Shown one piece after another: positions 11,950-21,940 of a DNA stretch of 64,000 bases. Within the stretch, counting starts at the first letter, position 1; each line of letters opens with the position of its first letter. The stretch is from positions 87,269,138-87,333,137 of the forward strand of contig OZ022503.1 of assembly GCA_963989385.1 (NCBI GenBank). The letters are read 5' to 3'. The position numbers and the translations under genes are program-made. This stretch comes from Ctena decussata (taxonomy: Eukaryota > Mollusca > Bivalvia > Lucinida > Lucinidae). The notes under the pieces were generated by a model that saw only the letters and a program-made list of their open reading frames with translations, was not told where the DNA came from and did not search any database.

Positions 11950-12823
11950 CTATCGGAACCAGAATTTTATGGTGACTTAGTATACAAATTCAAAAAGATT
12001 AAGGGTAGCACTGGTTTTTCTGATCAATTCCGAAAAATAATAATACGTCACAAACGTATTGGCTAACGTATTGGCTATAATTTAAATGTTATGCGACAGT
12101 CTGCATGCTTAGTGATTAACCCAATCACGGTTGATAGCTTTGCTGCACTCTTTAATTGCACACCGGGGGATCGGTCGTCAGACTCTATGATGGCCCCGAC
12201 CTAAAGCTATATATTTTAGTTGGTTGGGACCGGAGCCTTTTTGTCTGTTGCTTGGTCCACCGGGGCTCAACTGGTGACCTTCTTTTGCTTCAGATTTCCA
12301 GTGGGGTTGTTTGGCAGGACAGGGATCTCCACCTGTCAGACGGCCCGTTGTATCTGTTGAGACCTCGTCTTTGCTTCTTCATGGTGTTGAAATTTGATTT
12401 ATGTGTTTACCGTGATGATTCATTGACGAGTTAGAGGGTTATCATGCGAACCGAACAACCAACTAAATGTTTTGTACCACTTCAGAAACTGAGGGTGAGG
12501 TTGGGCCTGTAAAATCGATTTAAGCCCCCCAGTAATTCATTACTGACCGTTCCAAGGCGGTAGTTCTGTTGTGGTTCTTTGTTGCCTGTTTTTGGTGTCA
12601 GAGTTTCTGTGATGTTTTACCTTATGTATGTTATTATTATTTTTGGTTCGGTTTGGGTTGCTGAGTGGCCACCTTTTGGGAACAAGCTGCTCACTCGGTT
12701 GGCCATATGTTCTCTGTATCTTGATTATTTGTAATCTTAGTTGTTTCCAACTATGGTTTGAGGGCTGGATTTGGATTTTGATTGTTTCAGTTCCTGGTCT
12801 TTGCATACTTTTTACTTTCAGTT
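11950..12823 (+). mobile_element. PLE fragment nested in gag
   Basis: Sense copy of the PLE from the last about 60 codons of the RT ORF to the 3' terminus (…gcatactttttacttt). Sequence from 'ggaaccagaattttatgg' onward matches 37845-38690 closely. A short frame break ('cgtattggctaacgtattggc') is a 10-11-bp duplication near 12055-12075. It contains the SECIS-like hairpin at 12187-12235. Both flanks are gag, so this is a nested insertion that postdates the Gypsy master sequence. Confidence 0.95.
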
Positions 12824-14333
12824 GCAACAAAGACACAGGGATGTTAGTACTTGTGGTGACAACCGGACATTTTCAGTGGGTCTGCAGCATCACTCAGGTA
12901 ATGTAGATGCCAGTACATTAGGGAGAGGTCAGATGATTTCGGACAGTGTCCGTAATTACCAGGGTAACACAGCTGACTCAACACTAGGGGAAAACCGGAC
13001 ATTTTCGGACAGTTTTCCGACCTACCAAAACTATCAGAACTATGCGCTACCAAGTACATTAGGGGAAAACCTAGCAAATTCAGACAGTTTTCAGAATCCT
13101 AACAATTCTGTAGTTACACAAGCAAGAAGAAATAGGCATCCCTCTAATTATGGGCCATACCATCAAACTAACACAGACATTAATGCACATGACTGCAATA
13201 ATGGAGTAGAAATTCAAGAAAGAAACACGCAGCGTGATAAAAGAGTGCAGTTTTCAGATACAATTAATAGTCCAGATGACGCTAGGAGCCAGAACTATCA
13301 GACACCTAACAGATGTAAGAGGCAATCGTCACCTGAATACTATGGGTCAAAGCTACCTCCATTTAACGGTAAGGAGGACTGGAAAGTTTGGATAAACCGA
13401 TTTGAGGCTATTGCGGAAAGAAGAAACTGGGGTGAGGAAACTAAGCTCGACAACCTCCTACCAAAACTGCAAGGGAAAGCTGGCGACTTCGTATTCACCC
13501 AGTTGTCAAGGAGTACACTAGCATGCTACAAGGAGCTGGTGAAAGAGCTTAACAGCAGGTTCAGGGTGGTCGAAACTCAGAAAACGTTTGCTGCTAAGTT
13601 TAGCCAGCGAGTGCAAAGAGCAGACGAGACAGCGGAAGAATTTGCAGCCGATTTAAAGCGGCTATATGCTAAAGCATACCAATTTAGGGATAACAAGACC
13701 AGGCAAGAAGACCTTGTCCGCAGATTCCTAGACGGGTTACGGGATAGCGAGGCAAGATTTGAAATAGAATTTCATAAAGAACCAGACGATATTGATGAGG
13801 CTGTATATCATGCTGTCAATTTTATACAAACAAGACGCAGGAGTTCTTACGAAACTTATGGAGAGAAGAAGGCTAAAAAGTATGCAAGAAGAACAAATTT
13901 CGAATATGAAGAACACAGTGACGTAGAAGAGTTATATGAGACAGATGAAGAGCTGGACAGAGCATATCATGTACCAGCAAGACCCGAAAAGCAACAGCCA
14001 AAAAAGACGCCACTCAAGTCAGAATCCCATACAGAGCAGAAACAACATACCGGTTCTTCAGGAGAATCAGACACTATGAAAGTCTTAAATGAAACAAAGG
14101 ATCTAATTCAAACCTTGGTCACACAAATGAAGGAACAGGTACAGCAAGACCCAGGTAAGAAGATGCAAAGCAACATTAGAAGAAGAGTAGTTTGTTATGG
14201 CTGTCAGCAGGTTGGCCATATCATAAGAGAATGTCCAAGCAAGAAACAGGAAGCTAAGGGCTCAATACGCGCAAATGACGTAGAGCAGCGTCAAAGCCAA
14301 CATGAAACTAGGGAAAAGGCTCATTTAAACTAG
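12824..14333 (+). pseudogene. gag: Gypsy gag, C-terminal part: capsid and zinc knuckle
   Basis: Continuation of Gag after the PLE insertion; the frame shown starts inside the PLE tail, so no genuine start exists here. An N-terminal repeat region contains several 'STLGxxxxxSDS' units (LGENRTFSDS, LGENLANSDS). The Gag capsid domain follows: 'PPFNGKEDWKVWINRFEAIA' then 'NLLPKLQGKAGDFVF', typical of Ty3/Gypsy Gag. The tail is acidic and rich in Lys and Gln. A single CCHC zinc knuckle, C-x2-C-x4-H-x4-C (CYGCQQVGHIIREC), is at 14193-14234. The stop at 14331-14333 directly follows a TTTAAAC slippery heptamer, so Gag-Pro is made by -1 frameshifting in functional relatives. Confidence 0.93.
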
Positions 14334-14367
14334 AGCAGGCTGTCTCTGGGGGCCACAGGGAAGCCTG
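14324..14367 (+). promoter_or_regulatory. -1 ribosomal frameshift signal at gag/protease junction
   Basis: Heptamer T TTA AAC at 14324-14330 in the gag frame, immediately followed by the gag stop TAG. After a 5-nt spacer a stem-loop can form: caggct (14336-14341) pairs with agcctg (14362-14367). An inner stem tctctg (14343-14348) pairs with cagggA-type sequence (14356-14361), and the loop is ggggcca. The protease frame is open from just upstream of this point (about 14312) and lies in the -1 frame. Confidence 0.85.
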
Positions 14368-14893
14368 GTCAAACATAAAAGGCCAAAGTTTACAAACAAA
14401 CATTCAAAGTGATAATGTCATAAAATCCATTAAGGTCACTAGGAAATTACCCGATGGGGTGTATATTCGGGGGGCAGTTCAAGACTATCCATTGTTATTT
14501 ACAACAGATACAGGGGCGTCAAAGACAATAATTTCAAGTCGCATTTTTGATGCTATGAAACCAGAAGACAGACCGGAACTGGCAAAAACATCAAAGCTTG
14601 TGGGCGCCAGCGGCAATACAATTAAAGAAAAGGGTAAGGGTCGATTCTCATTAAAACTGGGACCAGTACATCTCGACATAGAGGCTGTCGTGGCTGAAAT
14701 AGATGACGATGGGTTGCTAGGGGTAGACGTCCTGCAGAATGGAAATGATGGCCCCGCAGACTTGCTATTGAGTAAGGGCGTTCTTGTAATAGATAGACAA
14801 GAGGTGCCCATAATTCAAGTTGGTCTTGAAAATAGAATTCGTAAAGTCACTGCAGCAGACATTTTATTATTCCAGCCCAGAGCGAGTGCATAA
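14334..14893 (+). CDS. pro: Gypsy aspartic protease
   Basis: Retroviral-type pepsin-like protease, reached by -1 frameshift from gag; there is no own ATG at the start. The catalytic motif D-T-G-A is at 14507-14518, preceded by 'LLFTT'. The flap and C-terminal part include 'LVGASGNTIKEKGKG' and 'DGLLGVDVLQ', the hydrophobic-GxD motif of this family. The frame ends at 14893, but similarity to Gypsy Pol continues in another frame from about 14858, which points to a single-nucleotide lesion that separates protease from RT in this copy. The protease domain itself looks uninterrupted. Confidence 0.92.
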
Positions 14894-16218
14894 TAGATGC
14901 CTATATTGAAAGGAAGGAATACGATGACTTTACCACAGAAAGAGAGTATATCATAGAACCAACAGAACATTTCCGAAGAACTTATCCTTTACAGATGGCC
15001 TCCACATTGGTAGATATCAATAGAGCTTGCACATGCAAGATAAGAGTGCTAAATCCTTTCCCAACGGCAATGTCAATCAAGCAAGATGCAGTCATAGGTA
15101 AAGCAGAGCCAGTAGAAGGCACACCAAAAGTAGTAGTGGATCAGGAGGACGATGGACAAGCAAGAAATTATACAAGTGCGAGAAGGATCAATCTCCTGCC
15201 GCAGAATGAGAAGGATAGCATCATAGGAAAAGATACAATTAGGGCAATAGATGCAGATGTAAGAGCAGAGGAAATACCTAGCCATTTAAGAAAGCTATAT
15301 AATAAAGCCACTGAAGGATTGGAAGATGGACAAAAGGAAAGAGTTGCCCAGTTGCTCAGCAAGTACCAGGACACTTTCTCTAAAGATGAGTGGGATTTAG
15401 GTCTGACTAATTTGACAGAGCATGCCATTAAGACAGGAGATGCCCCTCCAATCAAACAGGCACCAAGGCGCGTCCCACTTGCTTATGCTAAGGATGAAAA
15501 GAAGGCCATTGAAGACCTTAAGGCAAAGGGGGTCATAAGAGAAAGTGTCTCACCATGGGATAGTCCCATTGTTTTAGTCTCTAAGAAGGATGGCGGCATT
15601 CGACCCTGTGTAGATTACCGCAAAGTCAATGAGCTGGTAAAGCCAGATGGCTTTCCGTTACCAAGGATACAAGACTGCTTAGATGCCGTAGCAGGTTCGA
15701 GTCTCTTTAGCACATTCGACCTAACGAGGGGATATTTCCAAATTCCACTCAAGGAAGAAGATATCCCAAAGAGTGCATTCGTATGCAAATACGGGCACTT
15801 CGAAATGACCCGTATGCCCTTCGGTCTCAATAACTCCGCGTCTAAATTTCAGAGAACAATGGAAATGGCCCTGCAAGGCCTGCAATGGGTCACATGCCTT
15901 ATATATATTGATGACGTTATTGTTTTTGGGAGGCACTTTGATGAGCATCTGATTAGAGTAGAAGAAGTCCTAGATAGAATTCAGGCAGCAGGTCTCAAAT
16001 TGAAACCTGACAAATGTATGATGTTGCAAGAAGAGGTGACTTTTCTTGGGCATGTCGTGTCAGGGGTAGGTGTAAAACCAAGCCCCACCAATATAGAAAA
16101 GATTATAAACTGGCCAAGGCCAAGGACAGCCAGACAAGTAAAACAATTTGTAGCAATGTGGTCATATTATCGGCGTTACGTCAAAGGTTTTGCAAGCATA
16201 GTTAGACCCAATAGTTAG
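14845..16218 (+). pseudogene. pol: Gypsy reverse transcriptase (pol, first part)
   Basis: RT of the Ty3/Gypsy type. The frame is open from 14845, before the first ATG at 14995, and its first codons (…SECIIDAYIE) continue the protease-RT linker. This places a 1-nt frame change near 14858. RT motifs in order: 'LKAKGVIRESVSPWDSPIVLVSKKDG' (fingers), 'RPCVDYRKVNE', 'FSTFDLTRGYFQIPL' (motif A Asp), 'MPFGLNNSASKFQ' (motif B) and 'YIDDVIVF' with the catalytic YIDD at 15904-15915. 'FLGHVVS' and the connection 'SYYRRYVKGFA' follow. The canonical 'MPFGLxNAPxxFQ' reads LNNSASKFQ here. The frame ends at 16218 because of a 13-bp tandem duplication (16198-16210 repeated at 16211-16223). Confidence 0.94.
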
Positions 16219-18499
16219 ACCCATGGTAGATCTCACAAAAAAGGGTAAAAGGTTTGTATGGACAGCCGAGTGTGGTAATTCTTTTGATAAGTTAAAGCAG
16301 GCACTAGTTAGCTCAGAAATAATGGGGTATCCTCTAAATGAGGCAGGGTGCTTCATTTTAGACGTGGACGCCTCAGATGTTGGCATTGGTGGTGTATTAC
16401 ATCAAGAGCAGAATGGAAAAGAGAAGGTAATAGCCTATGCCAGTAGGGCTCTAAACCAGGCTGAGAAGAATTATTGTATTACAGAGAAAGAACTCTTAGC
16501 AGTTCGCTACTTTATTGAGTATTTCAGGCAGTACCTTCTAGGTAGAAGATTTCTAGTGAGAAGCGACCATCAAGCCTTAGTTTGGATTTTCAGGTTAAAA
16601 GAGCCACGTGGCAAGGTAGCCAGATGGCTGGAAATTCTAAGCCAGTATGATTTCGCAGTGGAGTACAGACCAGGTAAGAAGCAGGGGCACTGCGATGCTC
16701 TGTCTCGATGTGAAAACCCGAAGGATTGTGACTGTCCTGGACAAGACACCAGTGAGCCCTTGAAGTGTGGTCCATGCCGCAAGTGTATCAAAAGGGCACA
16801 GGAGATGTTACACAAAACATGGTCTTTCGAGACTCCTTCAGTTTCAGGTGAAGACGAGGTAAATCTGAGTAATGAGAAGACTGACCCTTTGGAATTACGA
16901 GAGAAGCAAGAGATGCAGGTGCCAACAGAACTTGAGACTCCTGGTGGACCCAAGGAAAGTATGGCGGAAACAGTAGGAATGAAAACGAATCAGACTATTG
17001 TTACAGCTGCAAGAGGGGTGAATGAGAACTCTGAACCAGAGCCAGGACCTTCAAGTCAAGGCCAAGACAAACCAAAAGTTCGTCAAGACCCTGCGACTTC
17101 TGCTTTAGCCGGAACTGGTGATAAATCAATTGAGGAATTGCAAAGGCTCCAGAATGCAGACCTTGATATAGGTCCCATCTTAAGGGCCAAGGTCGAGGGG
17201 AACAGACCAAGTGGTAAAGAGATGGTCAGTATGAGCCCAGCTTGCAGACATTACTGGCTATTGTGGGACTCTCTAGTCATAGAAAAGGGTTTGCTTTTTA
17301 AGAAATTCATTAAAAGAGATGGAACTGGTGAGTATCTGCAATTCATAGTGCCAAAAGCCATGAAACAAGAGGTTCTTTTCCAAATGCACAGTTCAATTCT
17401 ATCCGGTCATCTAGGGTGCAAGAAGACGAAAGAAAAGACCCTTCAGAGGTATTATTGGTATGCCCTTAAAGAAGAAATATACCTACACATTAGAAAATGT
17501 GATGTTTGTGCTGCGGACAAAAAACCTGTTAAAACACCAAGAGCTCCGATGGGATCTCTCATAGCAGGGGCTCCAGGCGATTGTATAGCAACCGACTATC
17601 TGGGCCCATTTCCGGTGACAGACAGGGAAAACAGGTACATTCTCCTTTTGACAGACCATTTCTCTAAGTATGTGGAGATATTGGCTGTGCCGGACATGAC
17701 TGCAGAAGTGTGCGCTGCAAAGATAGTCAATGAATTCATTGCACGTTGGGGATGTCCATTAGCCATACACAGTGATCAAGGCAGAACATTTGAGAGCAAG
17801 ATTTTTAGAGAAATGTGCAGGATGCTGGAGGTAAGAAAAACCCGGACAAGTCCAAGAAAGCCACAGTGCAACGGACAGTCGGAAAGGTTCAACAGGACTC
17901 TTTTACGCATGATAAAAGCATACTTGTGCGGAGAGCAGCGAGACTGGGACCTTCACTTAGGCTGCCTAGCAGGGGCTTATAGAGCGAGTCCCAATGAGTC
18001 TACAAGACTAACTCCGAATCTTCTAACTATGGGAAGAGAAGTTCGACTTCCTGCTGAGCTTGTCTTTGGGAGTTCAGCACCTTCGGATAATGATGAGATA
18101 ACCTCGTACGGTGATTATGTAGACCAGCTCAGATCCAGGATGCAGCACGCACATGAAGTTGCAAGGAAATATCTGTCATCAGCAGCAAAGAGAAGTAAAG
18201 AAATGTATGATGTTAAGAAGGCTGTGAACAGGTATGAGCAGGGCGATCTTGTGTGGTGCCTAAATGAAACCAGAAAGGTTGGAGTCATGCCAAAGCTAGA
18301 AAATGCATATGATGGACCTTTCCTAGTGAAGAGAAAGATATCAGACATAGATTTCTTGTTACAGCTGAACCAAGGTGGTGATGAGAAACTAGTTCACCAA
18401 AACAAACTAAAGCCATATGAGGGCGATAGCCCGCCGTTCTGGCTCAAAAGGGCAAGGAAGAAACTACTACGGTGTCCAAATCAGGAAGATCTGCAGTAG
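16211..18499 (+). pseudogene. pol: Gypsy RNase H and integrase (pol, second part)
   Basis: Downstream half of Pol, shifted by the 13-bp duplication at 16198-16223. RNase H is at about 16350-16720: 'LDVDASDVGIGGVL', 'ITEKELLAV', 'RSDHQALVW', and 'HCDALSR' at its end. A linker of about 190 residues follows with a small Cys cluster (CDCPG…CGPCRKC). The integrase has an HHCC zinc-binding domain (H…H, C-D-V-C near 17500) and a catalytic core with D at 17594, D at 17774 and E at 17882. The spacing of 60 residues and 35 intervening residues makes a DD35E core. The C-terminal module has 'YDGPFLVKRKISD', the GPY/F-like motif; no chromodomain is seen. Apart from the frame break at its start the frame is open to the stop at 18497. 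Confidence 0.95.
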
Positions 18500-19248
18500 A
18501 CAGCCATACAATTTTATTTCTTTCAGTGATCATTTTATTTATAAATGAACCATGTTATATGTGTTTTTCATTAATAAAAGGAGTACAGTTATGAATTTGC
18601 ACAGTTCTTTATTTTTAGTATGTATGATAAAAAGGATGGGGTGGACGTTCTGGAACGTGGTTTATATAGGGCCCCTGTTCTGGAGAACTTCGTGATGCGA
18701 CGGCGTGTAGGCAAAGTCAGAAGACTCGTGCGTGAAGCCGTGAAGTAGTTATCGTGGAGTAGAGTAGTCTAAGGGTCCGTTGGAGTTCTTGGTCTAAGCT
18801 TTTATGATGCTTTGGTTATTACCGCAGTCGAGGTCATGCGTTCGGTGAAGCGTTAAGCTGTGAAGGAAGCAGTTCGGATATAGTACTGAAAAAGGCATAG
18901 AATTTGGATTATGCGTTCGGTGTTTAGTAGAATGATCAGAAACATGGCGAAGAGTGCGAATATTATCAGGTAGAAAAACGGACATGACCGGTGCCAGACT
19001 AGAGTAATGTGTAAGAATATACAAGATATCGGACCTTAGGTTTCCTTACGCGAACTGAACTCCTAAAGGATGACGAAATATAGGCGCTCCGTGATGGGAA
19101 AAGTTCCTCGAAGCTCAAGCGCAATCGAGTTATTCTAATGACAGAAACGTTAGCGATGGCAGTGATCACTAGCTTGTACATATATTAGGTCGGAAGTTTT
19201 TGCATAGGCAGTAAAATAGGGGTACCATTTTTATACTTTCAGAGGAAA
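18500..19248 (+). other. Non-coding interval between pol and accessory ORF
   Basis: About 750 bp without a convincing frame. It contains a TATA-like 'tttatatagg' (18661-18670) and, at its end, a pyrimidine-rich tract followed by AG (19227-19242), a good candidate 3' splice acceptor 7 nt before the ATG of the accessory ORF. It is likely the control region for separate expression of that ORF; this is inferred from position and motifs only. Confidence 0.55.
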
Positions 19249-20100
19249 ATGATGCAGCCAGAAGACGCAAGTGCCATGGTATACAACCCTGAGGCTATCA
19301 CCAGAGCCAAGCACAAGGGGCGGGCCTACCAGTGTATGCCGTGTTACCATAAAGAGGGGAAAGAGACGATTGATGTTAAAGGGAGGAAGGAAGAGCACAT
19401 TCTGAAGAATCATGTCAGCTTGGACGAGGTGCCATACTACTGCCGTTTGTGTTTGTTTCGGTGCCAGCGCCACGACCAACTCATACAGCATGTTACCAGT
19501 TACGCAAGACACAGGGAGATGGCTGCCAAGAGGAGGGTGACAGAGCACGCGCAGTTCCTCGTTACCAGTCCAAACCCCCATCAGTTTACAGAGATGGACT
19601 ATATCAAGTTGTCGGCAGAGGCAAGCCTTAGCTACTTCCTGCAGCATCAAGCAGTCCCAGTAACCAGCCCAGTCACAGCAGCCGTTCAGCGCATGGAGTC
19701 TGGTGAGCTCATGGACGATATTTCAACATCAACCATGGAAGCTGGATTCATATCCTGCACAGCACCAGCAACAGTTCCACCCCAGCCAACAGCAGAACAG
19801 ACATCTGTAGAACAAGCTGGACAGCAGATCCAACTATGTGAGTTGCAGACTTCAATTGTGCAGTCCCTACTGAGTTTACTGGCAGGAACCTCGACGCAAC
19901 TGACAGCTTCTGTAACAGCGACCAACCAGGTCGACGAGGCCTGCCATAATGTAGCTGGCGCAGCGGAAACGGCGAGTACCAACTTATTTGCGGGTCCTGT
20001 CTACGTCCCGACTCCAAAGACACTCCTTCCCAAACTAGAGGGTAACAAAAGAAAGCCGAAGAATCACCAGTGCAGCAGGTTCACGAACAGCCGAACTTAG
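19249..20100 (+). pseudogene. Accessory zinc-finger ORF, N-terminal part
   Basis: It occupies the env position of the Gypsy element but has no signal peptide or membrane segment, so it is not an envelope protein. The start ATG at 19249 follows a splice-acceptor-like site. Two zinc-finger-like modules lie near the N terminus: C-x2-C-x17-H-x4-H (residues about 29-55) and C-x2-C-x12-H-x6-H (about 66-88), the second close to classical C2H2 spacing. A Thr/Ser/Gln/Ala-rich linker follows. At about 20046-20100 the frame gives way to the -1 frame, which continues as the C-terminal part without loss of character. That is consistent with one protein of about 660 residues broken by a 1-nt lesion; programmed frameshifting is less likely because I see no canonical slippery heptamer. 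Nucleic-acid binding is the probable role; the target is unknown. Confidence 0.75.
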
Positions 20101-21227
20101 AGAAAGTGCCAGAAACTTCCCAGCAGTTGCAGGACACCAGTGCAAAGGCGAACGAGGAAGACAAGCCTCTTGATCTAAGTGGAAAGCCAGCTGCTACCGA
20201 GACGTTGCACCCGCCAAGTCACCAAGAGGACCGAGTTCCTGGACAGCCTCCCTCGGAGTCTGAAGCCTCACAGCAGCCACAGAACACTGGCAGAACGTCT
20301 GATGATGAGGACCAACCTCTGAACCTAAGTGTGAAATCAGCTAGCTCTGAGAAGTTGAACCCGGCGAGCCACCAAGGGCAACAGCATAGCTCCACAGCAG
20401 GCGATGTTGCAGACCATCTGTCTGGGGAAGTGCCTCGGGAAACCAGCAATGTCACAGACACTCGCTTGGTGGTGCTGATTTCGGATCCTATGGTAGATAA
20501 TTCTCCAAGGAAGGTCTCTAAACCCGGTGCCCGTTTGCCAGAAGGATCAGACTCTACGCAGGGAGATCAGGTGACACTTGACGACGCCGAGGAGAGCGAA
20601 GAGGAAGAGCCTGTGCCGAGCCGTGCATGTCAGCCAGAAGATCCTAAGGCAACTACTGACGAAACAGTCATGAACAAGGGCCAGGAAGAAAATATTCTTT
20701 CTCAGATTCTAGCACCTGAGCCCATGGAACTTTCCTCATCTTATAAGCGGCCCTCACCTGACGTGGATGCTCCTGTCGTTAAGAGAAGGAAAGGTGACGC
20801 AGAAGAACCCAGTGTCAACATTAGTCTTGTAGCGATCAACAGCTTGGTTACTGTTTTACAAGATCTCAGAGAGAACGAAAGGCAGAGGATAAAATCTGAG
20901 GAAAAGATAACAAAGGCCTTGACGGAGAACACCACAGCAATGCAGAAGTTGACGGGTGTAGTCCTGAGGTTAGAGGAGACGATAAAGAATAACGAAAAGG
21001 GTGAAAGAAGGAGAGAGGAACGGCGGCAGGAACTTGAGCAGGCGAGACAGGATGAAAGAAGACGTCAGAAGGAGGAGGAAAGGAAGTTGGAGGAGAAGAG
21101 ATGGGAGATGGACAGAATTGCTAGGGGCGAGCGGAGAAGAGCAGAGGAGAAGCAGAAAGGAAAACCGTCATTACCATCTGTGCTTGCAAATAAGGAGAAC
21201 CACTCAAGAAAGAGCAAGAAGGATTAA
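20046..21227 (+). pseudogene. Accessory ORF, C-terminal part: PLDLS/PLNLS repeats, NLS, coiled coil
   Basis: Continuation of the accessory protein in the -1 frame, opening after a TAA at 20043-20045. Two copies of a unit of about 40 residues each carry a CtBP-type motif: PLDLS at 20166-20180 (context EEDKPLDLSGKP) and PLNLS at 20316-20330 (context DEDQPLNLSVKS). An acidic segment (DDAEESEEEEP) follows, then a bipartite nuclear-localisation pattern KR-x10-KRRK (20747-20794 region). The C terminus is a highly charged Glu/Arg/Lys helix of more than 100 residues, predicted coiled coil. Nothing resembles envelope, dUTPase or integrase. Nuclear localisation and recruitment of a corepressor are inferences from short motifs. 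I do not recognise a named family. Confidence 0.72.
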
Positions 21228-21927
21228 ACATCAACAACATCATCTAAGAAATAAATTGTGAAAATTGAAAAGGGAAAGAAAGAGTGAGTGAGCTGGCGTG
21301 AGAGTGTGAGGTCACTGGAGAATGATGAGTGTCTGAGTGAGAGTTTTAGGCTGCATAAAGTTAAACGAGCAAATAATGTTTCTATGAATCAATGTTTTGA
21401 TGATCATAATGTCTTCCTTAGTAATGTAATGGCCTGATTGAAGGTGATGAGTAAAGTTTCAAAGAGATTTTTTTTTTCAAGCTGAAATATTTCATATTGT
21501 AATGATATTTGAATTGTATGAACATAAACGTGTGAGACATATCATCATACTCATCCTTAAGTCTTTCATCTGGAGTTACAGGCATATGATCTTTAAAGAT
21601 AATTGCACATTCATGTTTCGCGGTATAATTGTATTATGAATTTGTTTGTTGTATATTCATGTTTAATATTGCAAACTACAGGACTGTGATGAGCACCAGG
21701 TTCCCGGTGAGAACCTAGAGATCCTCAACTTAGCTGTTTTCATGTTTAAAGCATTGTATTTACAAATGTATGTGTATGTGTTTATTTCATTTAGTGTTGC
21801 ATACCTAAAAGTTTGGTGCCGTTACCAGGATGTATTGACTGATTCTACAGATTTAGATATGTCCACTGAGAAAACTGTTCACTTCTAGCCATCATTTTGG
21901 GTCGCTGGATGGAACTTTAGCGACCCT
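21228..21927 (+). other. 3' untranslated interval of the LTR element
   Basis: AT-rich, without a coding frame. It leads to the polypurine tract. Confidence 0.6.
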
Positions 21928-21937
21928 GGAGGGGGGG
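21928..21937 (+). other. Polypurine tract
   Basis: GGAGGGGGGG ends 3 nt before the 3' LTR, the expected primer site for plus-strand DNA synthesis. Confidence 0.85.
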
Positions 21938-21940
21938 TAG

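Noticed and set aside
12540..12906. Conserved small protein repeated many times (…QRPGTETIKIQIQPSNHSW…) and its reverse-strand partner
   Set aside because: Frames on both strands of the PLE 3' tail recur because the tail recurs. They are not maintained as genes and have no consistent start.
20040..20075. Second programmed -1 frameshift in the accessory ORF
   Set aside because: The frame relation is -1, but the overlap holds no canonical X XXY YYZ heptamer in the correct register; a single-base deletion is simpler.
19249..21227. Envelope gene of an errantivirus-type Gypsy
   Set aside because: The position is right, but there is no signal peptide, furin site, transmembrane segment or Cys pattern of a glycoprotein. 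The protein is zinc-finger and coiled-coil in type.
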